Assembly: GCA_029959555.1 (NCBI GenBank)
Contig: JASCPI010000011.1
Coordinates: forward strand, 44,981 to 108,980
Direction: 5' to 3'
Length of the DNA stretch: 64,000 nucleotides
Source: Lysobacteraceae bacterium PS02065
GTDB taxonomy: Bacteria > Pseudomonadota > Gammaproteobacteria > Xanthomonadales > Rhodanobacteraceae
Shown here in pieces: positions 53,366 to 61,971 of the stretch; the stretch's first letter is position 1, and each line of letters opens with the position of its first letter. A program made the position numbers and the translations under genes. The notes beneath the pieces are model-generated. The model searched no databases and was not told the origin of the DNA. It was given only the letters and a program-made list of their open reading frames with translations.

Positions 53366-53900
53366 GGCGCGTTCCCCTGGTGGACGAGATGGTCGATGAA
53401 AGGGATTCAGCAAGCGCCGTGCCAATATGCCCGGATGCTGTTTTCACGCGGTTCACGGTTCGAAGGACGGAGCGACATGACGATCGCTGTCGCAATCTGA
53501 CCGGAGCTGACGCGCCTCTCCGCGGGCCGCCGGGTTTTCGCGATTAGCGTCACAGTCTGCCAATCCCTGTTCCGGCTAACGTCCGCACACCGCGCAAACG
53601 ACAACGCCGTGCCCGGGGGCACGGCGTCGCGTGGTCAACGAATCGATCAAACTGGCGCCCGGCACTACGGTCCTCTTGGATTCCCCCTGTTCCTACGACC
53701 GCCGGGCGCCAGCCTTCTCGAAGCCGCGCCACAAGGCGCGAGGTGCGTCCTCCCACCGGCGCGCGGCCGGCCCCTGAATTCCGACCATGGACGTGCTCGC
53801 ATACGCCTGCGCCGGTGGGAGTGCCAAACGTACCAGCAGATTCCGTGCCATCCCCGGCGCGGTAGAATGACATCGATCCCGCGTGTCGCCGTGGTGCCCG
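53366..53900. other. Structured intergenic region upstream of mnmG
   Basis: There is no protein gene I can support in this 535-bp stretch. It holds a 10-bp hairpin (ACGCCGTGCC / GGCACGGCGT, 53604-53627), which on the minus strand is followed by TGTCGTTT, and a 12-bp perfect inverted repeat (CTGGCGCCCGGC 53652-53663 / GCCGGGCGCCAG 53701-53712) around a 37-nt loop. A small RNA is possible; I could not match it to a known class. Confidence 0.4.
53863..53868 (+). promoter_or_regulatory. Likely -10 box of mnmG
   Basis: TAGAAT lies 32 bp before the mnmG ATG; TTCCGT 16 bp upstream could be the -35. The same hexamer precedes the left tRNA-Thr, the SPOR gene and tex. Confidence 0.45.
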
Positions 53901-55787
53901 ATGTCCTCTTTCGATCCTCCTGATTTCGACGTCATCGTCATCGGCGGCGGCCACGCCGGCACCGAGGCCGCGCTCGCGTCGGCGCGCTGTGGTGCGCGCA
54001 CGCTGCTGCTGAGCCACAACATCGAGACGATCGGCCAGATGAGCTGCAACCCGGCCATCGGCGGGATCGGCAAGGGCCACCTCGTGCGCGAGATCGATGC
54101 GCTCGGCGGCGTCATGGCGCGTGCGGCCGACCGCGCCGGCATCCAGTGGCGCACCCTCAATGCCTCGAAGGGCCCGGCCGTGCGCGCGACGCGCTGCCAG
54201 GCCGACCGCACGCTCTACAAGGCGGCGATCCGCAGCGTCGTCGAGAACGAGCCGAACCTGCGCGTGTTCCAGCAGGCCGTCGACGATCTCGTCATCGAAG
54301 GCTCGCGCGTGACCGGCGTCGTCACCCAGACCGGCCTCGTGTTTCGCGCGCGCTGCATCGTGCTCACCGCGGGGACGTTCCTCGCGGGGCGTATCCACGT
54401 CGGCCTGCAGAATCATGCGGGTGGCCGCGCCGGCGACGCACCCGCCCAGCGCCTCGCCGAGCGCCTGCGCGAGTTGCCGATCGCGGTCGACCGCCTCAAG
54501 ACCGGCACGCCGCCGCGCATCGACGGCCGCACGATCGATTTCACCGGCCTCGAGGAGCAGCCCGGCGACACCCCGGCGCCCGTGTTCTCGTTCCTCGGCT
54601 CGCAGGCCGACCATCCTCGCCAGGTCAGCTGCTGGATCACGCACACCTCCGAGGCCACCCACGACATCATCCGCGGCGGGCTCGACCGTTCGCCGATGTA
54701 CTCGGGCGTCATCGAAGGTGTCGGGCCGCGCTATTGTCCGTCGATCGAGGACAAGGTCGTGCGCTTCGCCGACAAGGCCTCGCACCAGATCTTCATCGAG
54801 CCCGAAGGCCTCGACACGCACGAGATCTACCCGAACGGCATCTCGACCTCGCTGCCGTACGACGTGCAGGTCGCGCTCGTGCGTTCGATCCGCGGTTTCG
54901 AGAAGGCCCACATCACGCGTCCGGGCTACGCGATCGAGTACGACTACTTCGACCCGCGCGGCCTGCGTCCGTCGCTCGAGACCAAGGCTGTCGACGGCTT
55001 GTATTTCGCGGGCCAGATCAACGGCACGACCGGCTACGAGGAGGCCGCCGCGCAAGGCCTCGTCGCCGGCCTCAACGCCGCACGTGCCGCACGTGGCGAA
55101 GCACCCTGGACGCCTCGACGCGACGAAGCCTACATCGGCGTGCTCATCGATGACCTCACCACCAACGGCACGCTCGAGCCGTACCGCATGTTCACGTCGC
55201 GCGCCGAGTACCGCCTGCACCTGCGCGAGGACAACGCCGACCTGCGCCTGACGGAGCAGGGCTTCGCGCTCGGCTGCGTCGACGCCGCCCGCCACGATGA
55301 GCTGCGCCGCAAGCGCGACGCGATCGAGGCCGAGACTACGCGCCTGCGGGCGCTGTGGACGGCGCCGGGCCACGTGCTCGCGCAGGCGCTCGCGACGGCG
55401 ACCGGCGTCGAGGTCACGCGCGAGGTCAATGCGCTCGATCTGCTGCGTCGTCCCGAGCTCGATTACGCCAGGCTCACCGCGGTGCCCGGTATCGGTCCCG
55501 GCGTCGACGATGCGCAGGTCGCCGGTCAGGTCGAGGTCGCGACCAAGTACGAGGGCTACCTCGAACGCCAGCGCGACGAGATCGAGCGCAACCGACGCCA
55601 CGAGGACACCGTGATCCCCGACGGTTTCGACTACGACGGCGTGCGCGGCCTGTCGTCCGAAGTGCTGCTCAAGCTCAAGCGCGCGACGCCCGCGACGATC
55701 GGCCACGCGCAGCGCATCAGCGGCGTCACGCCGGCCGCCATCTCGCTGCTGCTCGTGCACCTCAAGCGGCATCGTCGCGTCGCCTGA
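53901..55787 (+). CDS. mnmG: tRNA uridine-5-carboxymethylaminomethyl modification enzyme MnmG (GidA)
   Basis: A 628-aa FAD enzyme: FAD loop [20 protein letters not shown] near residue 9, [19 protein letters not shown], the Cys-containing block [22 protein letters not shown] segment ([15 protein letters not shown]) and [20 protein letters not shown]. The C-terminal helical domain ends [14 protein letters not shown]. With MnmE it modifies the wobble uridine of several tRNAs. The ATG at 53901 gives [15 protein letters not shown]. Confidence 0.97.
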   Translation: MSSFDPPDFDVIVIGGGHAGTEAALASARCGARTLLLSHNIETIGQMSCNPAIGGIGKGHLVREIDALGGVMARAADRAGIQWRTLNASKGPAVRATRCQADRTLYKAAIRSVVENEPNLRVFQQAVDDLVIEGSRVTGVVTQTGLVFRARCIVLTAGTFLAGRIHVGLQNHAGGRAGDAPAQRLAERLRELPIAVDRLKTGTPPRIDGRTIDFTGLEEQPGDTPAPVFSFLGSQADHPRQVSCWITHTSEATHDIIRGGLDRSPMYSGVIEGVGPRYCPSIEDKVVRFADKASHQIFIEPEGLDTHEIYPNGISTSLPYDVQVALVRSIRGFEKAHITRPGYAIEYDYFDPRGLRPSLETKAVDGLYFAGQINGTTGYEEAAAQGLVAGLNAARAARGEAPWTPRRDEAYIGVLIDDLTTNGTLEPYRMFTSRAEYRLHLREDNADLRLTEQGFALGCVDAARHDELRRKRDAIEAETTRLRALWTAPGHVLAQALATATGVEVTREVNALDLLRRPELDYARLTAVPGIGPGVDDAQVAGQVEVATKYEGYLERQRDEIERNRRHEDTVIPDGFDYDGVRGLSSEVLLKLKRATPATIGHAQRISGVTPAAISLLLVHLKRHRRVA

Positions 55788-55799
55788 GACGCCTCGCGC

Positions 55800-55805
55800 T
55801 AGAAT
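55800..55805 (+). promoter_or_regulatory. Likely -10 box of tex
   Basis: TAGAAT starts 12 bp after the mnmG stop and 58 bp before the chosen tex ATG. The -35 would lie inside the 3' end of mnmG. Confidence 0.35.
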
Positions 55806-55810
55806 CGCCA

Positions 55811-55834
55811 CGTGGGCCGCTCGAGCGGCCCACG
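55811..55834. repeat. Perfect 24-bp palindrome in the tex leader
   Basis: CGTGGGCCGCTC followed by its exact reverse complement lies between the TAGAAT box and the tex start. In RNA it would form a stable stem about 30 nt before the ATG. With no T-tail, it is more likely a leader hairpin or operator than a terminator. Confidence 0.7.
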
Positions 55835-55863
55835 GCATGTCTGGCCATGGAAAACCCACACGA

Positions 55864-58221
55864 ATGCTCAGTATCGAACAACGCATCGCCGCGGAGATCG
55901 CGGCGAAACCGCAGCAGGTCACCGCCGCGGTCGACCTGCTCGACGGCGGCGCGACCGTCCCCTTCATCGCGCGCTACCGCAAGGAAGTCACCGGTGGTCT
56001 CGACGACACCCAGCTGCGCCTGCTCGAAGAGCGCCTGTCCTATCTTCGCGAGCTCGAGGACCGCCGCGAGGCCGTCATCGCGAGCATCGAGGAGCAGGGC
56101 AAGATGACCGACGTGCTGCGCGGCGACCTGCTCGCCGCCGACACCAAGGCGCGCCTCGAAGACCTCTACCTGCCGTACAAGCCCAAGCGCCGCACCAAGG
56201 CGCAGATCGCACGCGAGGCGGGCCTCGAGCCGCTCGCGCTCGGCCTGCGTGCCGATCCGACGCAATCGCCCGAAGCGGTCGCCGCGGCGTTCGTCGACGC
56301 GGAAAAGGGCGTCGCCGACGTCAAGGCCGCGCTCGACGGCGCACGCGCGATCCTGCTCGAGGTGTTCTCGGAAGATCCCGCGCTGATCGGTTCGATGCGC
56401 GAATGGCTCACCGCGAAGGCGCAGATCCGTGCGCGCGTGGTCGCGGGCAAGGAGAACGAAGGCGCCAAGTTCCGCGACTACTTCGCGCACGCCGAAGCGA
56501 TCGGCACGATCCCGTCGCATCGCCTGCTCGCGCTGTTCCGCGCGCGCAACGAAGGCGTGCTCGACCTCGAGCTCGCGCCGATGCCGACCACTGCGCCGCG
56601 CACGACCTCGAGCGAGGATCCCGCCGCCGCGCTCGACGAAGCCGTCGCCGCCGGTCATGCCGAGGCCGAAGGCCGCGTCGGCGTGCACGTCGACATCCGC
56701 GACCAGGGCCGTGCCGGCGATCGCTGGCTGCTCGACACCGTGCGCCAGACCTGGCGCGTCAAGCTGCACCTGCATCTCACGCTCGACCTGTTCGGGCGCG
56801 CGCGCGAAGCCGCCGAGGCGGAAGCGATCCGCGTGTTCGGCGACAACCTGAAGGACCTGCTCATGGCCGCACCGGCCGGTCCCAAGGTGGTCATGGGCCT
56901 CGATCCGGGCCTGCGTACGGGCGTCAAGGTCGCCGTCGTCGACGGCACCGGCAAGCTGCTCGCGACCAACACCATCTACCCGCACGAACCGAAGAACCAA
57001 TGGGATGCCTCGATCGCGCAGCTCGCCTCGGCGTGCCGCCAGCTCGGCGTGAACCTCATCGCGATCGGCAACGGCACGGCCTCGCGCGAGACCGATCGCC
57101 TCGCCGGCGAGCTCATCAAGAAGCATCCCGAGCTGCGTCTCGGCAAGATCGTCGTCAGCGAAGCCGGCGCGTCGGTGTACTCGGCGTCGGAACTCGCGGC
57201 GAAGGAATTCCCCGACCTCGACGTGTCGCTGCGTGGTGCGGTGTCGATCGCGCGTCGCCTGCAGGATCCGCTCGCCGAACTGGTCAAGATCGATCCGAAG
57301 TCGATCGGCGTCGGCCAGTATCAGCACGACGTCAACCAGGTGAAGCTCGCGCATGCGCTCGGCGGCCGCGTCGAGGACTGCGTGAACGCGGTCGGCGTCG
57401 ACGTGAACACGGCGTCGGCGCCGCTGCTCGCGCGCGTCGCCGGGCTCAGTGCAGGGGTCGCCGAGAACATCGTGCGCCACCGCGACGAGCACGGACCGTT
57501 CCGCACGCGCAAGGCGCTGCTCAAGGTGCCGCGCCTCGGCGACAAGGCGTTCGAGCAGTGCGCGGGCTTCCTGCGCATTCCGCTCGGCGATGATCCGCTC
57601 GATGCCTCGGGCGTGCATCCGGAAGCCTATCCGGTCGTGCAGCGCATCCTCGAGCAGTGCGGCCGCGAGGTGAAGGGACTCATCGGTGACAGCGCATTCC
57701 TGCGCGGCCTGCGTGCCGAGGCCTACACCGACGAGCGCTTCGGCGTGCCGACCGTGCGCGACATCCTGCGCGAGCTCGAGAAGCCTGGGCGCGACCCGCG
57801 TCCCGAGTTCAAGACCGCCACATTCGCCGAAGGCGTCGAGGACATCCGCGACCTCAAGCCCGGCATGATCCTCGAAGGCGTGGTCAGCAACGTCGCCGCA
57901 TTCGGCGCGTTCGTCGACCTCGGCGTGCACCAGGACGGCCTCGTGCACGTCTCGGCGTTGTCGAGCCGCTTCGTCAAGGATCCGCGCGAGGTCGTCAAGG
58001 CCGGCGACATCGTGAAGGTCAAGGTCATGGAGGTCGACGTCGCGCGCAAGCGCATCGGCTTGACCATGCGTCTCGAGGACACGCCTGGCGAGGCGGCGCG
58101 CGGCCCGCGTGAGCGTGGTGGTGCGCCCGATCCGCGCGCGCGGGCGATGCCACGCGAGACGGCGAAGCCTGCGGTCAATGCCGCGTTCGCCGATGCGTTC
58201 GCGAAAGCACGACGCAACTGA
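55864..58221 (+). CDS. tex: Tex, RNA-binding transcription accessory protein
   Basis: A 785-aa protein closely following E. coli YhgF/Tex: [40 protein letters not shown], the YqgF-like domain [20 protein letters not shown], helix-hairpin-helix region [20 protein letters not shown] and a C-terminal S1 domain ([20 protein letters not shown]). Tex binds nucleic acids and affects transcription and RNA stability. ATG 55864 ([18 protein letters not shown]) is chosen; ATG 55837 would add nine residues. Confidence 0.96.
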   Translation: MLSIEQRIAAEIAAKPQQVTAAVDLLDGGATVPFIARYRKEVTGGLDDTQLRLLEERLSYLRELEDRREAVIASIEEQGKMTDVLRGDLLAADTKARLEDLYLPYKPKRRTKAQIAREAGLEPLALGLRADPTQSPEAVAAAFVDAEKGVADVKAALDGARAILLEVFSEDPALIGSMREWLTAKAQIRARVVAGKENEGAKFRDYFAHAEAIGTIPSHRLLALFRARNEGVLDLELAPMPTTAPRTTSSEDPAAALDEAVAAGHAEAEGRVGVHVDIRDQGRAGDRWLLDTVRQTWRVKLHLHLTLDLFGRAREAAEAEAIRVFGDNLKDLLMAAPAGPKVVMGLDPGLRTGVKVAVVDGTGKLLATNTIYPHEPKNQWDASIAQLASACRQLGVNLIAIGNGTASRETDRLAGELIKKHPELRLGKIVVSEAGASVYSASELAAKEFPDLDVSLRGAVSIARRLQDPLAELVKIDPKSIGVGQYQHDVNQVKLAHALGGRVEDCVNAVGVDVNTASAPLLARVAGLSAGVAENIVRHRDEHGPFRTRKALLKVPRLGDKAFEQCAGFLRIPLGDDPLDASGVHPEAYPVVQRILEQCGREVKGLIGDSAFLRGLRAEAYTDERFGVPTVRDILRELEKPGRDPRPEFKTATFAEGVEDIRDLKPGMILEGVVSNVAAFGAFVDLGVHQDGLVHVSALSSRFVKDPREVVKAGDIVKVKVMEVDVARKRIGLTMRLEDTPGEAARGPRERGGAPDPRARAMPRETAKPAVNAAFADAFAKARRN

Positions 58222-58242
58222 CGGCGTCACGATGCGGAAACG

Positions 58243-58270
58243 AAAAAGCCCGGCGTGAGCCGGGCTTTTT
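58243..58270. terminator. Bidirectional intrinsic terminator of tex and the YbaY-like gene
   Basis: A 12-bp perfect stem, AAAAAGCCCGGC / GCCGGGCTTTTT, with a GTGA loop between two convergent stops. Confidence 0.92.
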
Positions 58271-58290
58271 CCTGCGGGACGTGAGTCCGC

Positions 58291-59139
58291 TTACTTCTTC
58301 GGCACCTTGGCCTGGCCCATCGCGAGCGCCTTCACGGCGTCAGCATGGAAGGCCTTGATGTCGGCCTCGGCGACTTCGCCGCCGCCGGCCGCCTTGTTGA
58401 GCACGACATTGCCCTGCGCATCCCAGCCGACGCGCGTGGCGCCATTGCCGCTCTTCTTCGACACCACCATCGGCTTGTCGTCGAGGAACGCGTATTCGAC
58501 GTTGCCGCGCACGGCGGTGTCACCTTCACCCTTCTCGGTGTTGACGCGCATGAAGCGCACCTTGCCGCCGGTCTCGTGGAAACCATCCCACGCGACCGAC
58601 AGGTCGCCGTCGAGGAACGAGTCCTGGATGCGCTTCATGCCGCCGATCTGCGACTTGAGCTTGCCGAACTCGTCGTTGAGCTTCTCGCCCGGCGTCGCTT
58701 CAGCCGTGAGCACGATGTCGGCATTGCCCGGTGCACCGCCGGTCAGCACCGGGAACTGCAGGGCCGGAACGAAGCGACGGTCGCCGTCGAACAGCAGCGC
58801 GTTGACGACGTAGGTACGGGTGCGGTCGATCTTGGCTGCGTCGAACGTCAGGGTGAACGCATACGGCGGCTGGCCCGTGACGGGAGCATTCGACTCGGCG
58901 ATGACGATGTCGGGCATCGTCACGTCCACGAGCTTCACCTCGAGACGGGCGCTTTCGCCGATCGGCAGAGGATCGCGCAGGCTGACCTTGCCGGTCACGG
59001 TGTTGCCGATCGGCGCGTTGGCCTGCTGGGCCGGCGTGGCGCCGTTGCCCGCGGGCGCAGCGGCCTGCTGGTTGGAGGCGTTGTTGCACCCTCCGAGGAC
59101 GACCAGGGCGGCGAGGGCCGTGGCGGCGTGTCTGAGCAT
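58291..59139 (-). CDS. YbaY-domain lipoprotein
   Basis: A 282-aa lipoprotein (MLRHAATALAALVVLGGC, Cys 18), then an Ala/Gln/Asn spacer. The YbaY/YscW-type domain follows at about residues 45-140 (VTGKVSLRDPLPIGESARLE, PYAFTLTFDAAKIDRTRTY). A C-terminal domain of about 130 residues (FLDGDLSVAWDGFHETGGKV) has no known match. Likely outer-membrane anchored. The ATG at 59139 has GGAGAT upstream. Confidence 0.8.
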   Translation of the reverse strand: MLRHAATALAALVVLGGCNNASNQQAAAPAGNGATPAQQANAPIGNTVTGKVSLRDPLPIGESARLEVKLVDVTMPDIVIAESNAPVTGQPPYAFTLTFDAAKIDRTRTYVVNALLFDGDRRFVPALQFPVLTGGAPGNADIVLTAEATPGEKLNDEFGKLKSQIGGMKRIQDSFLDGDLSVAWDGFHETGGKVRFMRVNTEKGEGDTAVRGNVEYAFLDDKPMVVSKKSGNGATRVGWDAQGNVVLNKAAGGGEVAEADIKAFHADAVKALAMGQAKVPKK

Positions 59140-59402
59140 GGCAAGGATCTCCGGAAGCGATGAACGAAACGTGTCGTAGTTGACGGAAGCATACCGCGTG
59201 GAGCGTGAACGGACGACGGTCCGAAGCGGGGTTTGCGCCTTGACGCGCCTTGGCATGGCGCGAGCCGGCCACGATAGTGCACCCATGCAGCGCTGCGCAA
59301 TCACGCTGAACGGACAGCGTGCACGCCCGGGATGACCAGGGCGTGAAGCGAGCGGAGCGCCTGTCGTGCGGCGATCGTGGCACGAGCCGTTATGCTGATC
59401 CC

Positions 59403-60983
59403 ATGGTTCCCGCGATCGAACTCGAGTGTGTCGAAGGTCCGCCGCTCGCGCGACGGCGCTGGCGTGTCGCGAACCCGTTCCGCATCGGGCGCGCCACGGG
59501 CAACGAGCTGGAGCTCGTCGATCCGTCGATCTCGCGTCGCCACGCAGCGGTCGAGGTCGTCGAGGGAGGGTGGATGCTGCGCGATTGCGGCAGTCAGCTC
59601 GGTACCCTGGTCAACGAGCTCAGGGTCGACAGCGGAGCCGCATCGGCGATCCGTGCGGGCGACGTCATCGGCGTCGGTCCCTGGCGCTTTCGTGTCCAGG
59701 CGTCCGAGGCATCCGCCGGGCTTCCCGACGATACCTTCGCGACGCGCATCAGCGTGGTGCGTGGACCGGGCAATCTCGCCGAGCAGCGCCTCGAGCTGCT
59801 GCTGCGTTACGCGGGCGAGGTGACCGCGGCGACCGACGAGACGATGCTCGCGGAAATCCTCGCCGAGCACGCGCTGCTCGGCTCGGGCTTCACGCGTGCG
59901 CGCGTGCTGTGGCAGGACGCGGACGCCGTGGTCGTGCGTTGCGAGCGTCCCTCGCCGCGCGAGGACCATGCCGCTCCACTTCCGAACGCGACCTTGCTGG
60001 CATCGGCCGCGACGGGCGACGTGGCCAGCCTCGAGGCCGAGCCCGGCGAGGAGCGCTCGGGAGCCGCGCGCATCGCTCAACCTCATGCGCTGTGCGCGCC
60101 GCTGATGCTCGACGGACGTGCGGTGGCATTCCTCTACGTCGATGCGGATCGTCCGGCCGCGCGTCGTCAAGCCGATGCACCGTCGTTCTGCCATGCGCTC
60201 GCGCGCCTCGCCGCGCTTGCGCTCGCGGGCCTGCGTCGCCGCGCGAGCGAGCGCGAACGCATCGCGCTCGCGGCCGATCTCGAGCGCGCGCGCGACGTGC
60301 AGCACCGGCTGCTGCCCGCGCCGGCGGGGCGGATCTCCCGGCTCGACTACGCTCTGCGCCTGCATCCGGGGCGCGTCGTCGCCGGCGACATCGTCGATGT
60401 CGTCGAACTCGCCGGCGGGCGGGTCGCCGTCGTGCTCGGCGACGTCAGCGGCGCGGGACTCGGTGCCGGGCTCGTCATGGCGTCGGTGCAGTCGTTCCTG
60501 CGTGCGGCGCTGGCCCACGACGCCGATCCGGCGCGCGTCGTCGCACAGCTCAATGTCCATCTCTGCGCGCAGGCCAGCGGTGGACGCTTCGTGACGCTGT
60601 GGCTCGGCGTCTTCAACGAGACCGGCGCAACCTGCCGCTATGTCGACGCGGGGCATGGGTATGCCGTGCGCTTCGGCACGCGCAGCGTCGCCGTCATCGC
60701 CACGCGCGGTGCGATCCCGCTCGGCATCGACGCGACGGCCGCCTTCGAAGCCGAGGCGCTCGTCCTCGAGCCGGGGGAGATCCTGCTGCTGCACAGCGAC
60801 GGTCTCGTCGAGCAGCGTGCGCCGGATGGCCAGGAGTGGGGGCGTGGCGCGCTGGTCGCGGCCGGCATCGGCACGTCGTCACCGCGGCAGCTCGTCGATG
60901 CGGTCTGGAGCGCACTCGAGCGCCACGCTGCCGGGTCGGTCATCGACGACGACGCCAGCGTGCTCGCACTCGCGCGAGCCTGA
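59403..60983 (+). CDS. FHA - GAF-like - SpoIIE/PP2C phosphatase signalling protein
   Basis: A 526-aa cytosolic protein. An N-terminal FHA domain (FRIGRATGNELELVDPSISR, LRDCGSQLGTLVN) should bind phosphothreonine. A GAF-like domain spans about 130-290 (LCAPLMLDGRAVAFLYVDAD), followed by a coiled linker (RERIALAADLERARDVQHRL) and a SpoIIE-type phosphatase (VVAGDIVDVVELAGGR, VLGDVSGAGLGAGLVMA, YVDAGHGYAVRFG, LLLHSDGLVEQ). It dephosphorylates Ser/Thr of partners such as anti-sigma antagonists. It converges with an FHA-GGDEF gene across 10 bp. Confidence 0.88.
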   Translation: MVPAIELECVEGPPLARRRWRVANPFRIGRATGNELELVDPSISRRHAAVEVVEGGWMLRDCGSQLGTLVNELRVDSGAASAIRAGDVIGVGPWRFRVQASEASAGLPDDTFATRISVVRGPGNLAEQRLELLLRYAGEVTAATDETMLAEILAEHALLGSGFTRARVLWQDADAVVVRCERPSPREDHAAPLPNATLLASAATGDVASLEAEPGEERSGAARIAQPHALCAPLMLDGRAVAFLYVDADRPAARRQADAPSFCHALARLAALALAGLRRRASERERIALAADLERARDVQHRLLPAPAGRISRLDYALRLHPGRVVAGDIVDVVELAGGRVAVVLGDVSGAGLGAGLVMASVQSFLRAALAHDADPARVVAQLNVHLCAQASGGRFVTLWLGVFNETGATCRYVDAGHGYAVRFGTRSVAVIATRGAIPLGIDATAAFEAEALVLEPGEILLLHSDGLVEQRAPDGQEWGRGALVAAGIGTSSPRQLVDAVWSALERHAAGSVIDDDASVLALARA

Positions 60984-60993
60984 GCCGGCGGGA

Positions 60994-61896
60994 TCAGATC
61001 CCGTTCCAGCGCACCGTGTTGCGACCGCCCTGCTTGGCACGGTAGAGCTGCTGGTCGGCCGCGCGCATGAGGTCGCCGGTGATGAGCATGCCGCGCTGCC
61101 ACGCCGCGACGCCGATGCTCACCGTGACGCGCGAAGGTCCGTTCGGGATCGCGAGGTCGAGCGTCGCGATCGCCTCGCGCAGCGACTCGGCGAACGCGGC
61201 CGCCTGGGCGACGTCGTGCTCGGGCAGCACCACCGCGAACTCCTCGCCGCCGATGCGTGCGGTGATGAACTCCTCGCGCGCATGGCCGCGCAGCACGAGT
61301 GCGACCTTCTTGAGCACGGCGTCGCCGGTCGGGTGGCCGAACTGGTCGTTGATCGGCTTGAAGTGGTCGAGGTCGATGATCAGCAGCGTCAGCGGGCGCT
61401 TGTGGTTGGCTGCGCGCGCGAGCTCCTTCTCGATGAGCTCGATGAACTGGCGCCGGTTGTACAGGTCGGTCAGCGGATCGGCCGTGGCGAGCTGGTAGAT
61501 CTCCTCGTGGTAGCGCGCCTCGACCGACGAGCGATCCATGAACTTGAGTACACAGCTGCCGACCGCGATGTGGTCGCCGTCCTTGAGTTCGGCCTCGATG
61601 ATCGGCTGGTCGTTGAGGAAGGTCTTGTTGGTGGAATCGAGATCCTTGATGCGGTAGCCGGCCGGTTCGCGCGAGATGCGGCAGTGCTCGCGCGACACGC
61701 TGCGCTCGAGGATCTGGAAATCGGCCTCGGGCGAGCGGCCGATGATGAGGCCCTCGTCGGCGAGGTCGATGCGCTGGCCGAGCCGCTGGCCCTGCAGCAC
61801 GACGAGGCAGGCCGGCACGTGGCCCGCGCCGACGCTGCGATGCGGACGCATCGTGCGGCGCTGCGTGGTGCTCGCATCGTTGTCGCTCAGACTCAT
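60994..61896 (-). CDS. FHA-domain diguanylate cyclase (GGDEF)
   Basis: A 300-aa protein. Residues about 45-115 form an FHA domain (LIIGRSPEADFQILERSVSR, KDLDSTNKTFLND). Residues about 135-295 are a GGDEF domain with intact active site (ARIGGEEFAVVLPEHD) and substrate-site DLDHFKPINDQFGH. The RxxD inhibitory site before GGEEF is REEF, so product inhibition may be lost. It makes c-di-GMP, gated by binding a phosphoprotein. ATG at 61896. Confidence 0.9.
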   Translation of the reverse strand: MSLSDNDASTTQRRTMRPHRSVGAGHVPACLVVLQGQRLGQRIDLADEGLIIGRSPEADFQILERSVSREHCRISREPAGYRIKDLDSTNKTFLNDQPIIEAELKDGDHIAVGSCVLKFMDRSSVEARYHEEIYQLATADPLTDLYNRRQFIELIEKELARAANHKRPLTLLIIDLDHFKPINDQFGHPTGDAVLKKVALVLRGHAREEFITARIGGEEFAVVLPEHDVAQAAAFAESLREAIATLDLAIPNGPSRVTVSIGVAAWQRGMLITGDLMRAADQQLYRAKQGGRNTVRWNGI

Positions 61897-61971
61897 CGAC
61901 CGTCTTCCCCGTGCCCCTGACCCCTTCCGCCCCAGTCTACGCGAGGCGGGCTCCGTGCGCCGCGGCAGCCG

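Noticed and set aside
53604..53627. Rho-independent terminator for a rightward transcript
   Set aside because: The hairpin is strong, but no T-run follows on the plus strand; only the minus strand has a weak T-rich tail.
53590..53880. Assignment as 6S RNA
   Set aside because: Long hairpin and position are suggestive, but I could not recognise the conserved open-bubble sequences, so no class is assigned.
53550..55967. Leftward open frame of 805 codons opposite mnmG
   Set aside because: mnmG is unmistakable on the plus strand; the reverse frame crosses the intergenic structure and has no domain.
55762..58230. Leftward open frame of 822 codons opposite tex
   Set aside because: Tex matches along its whole length on the plus strand.
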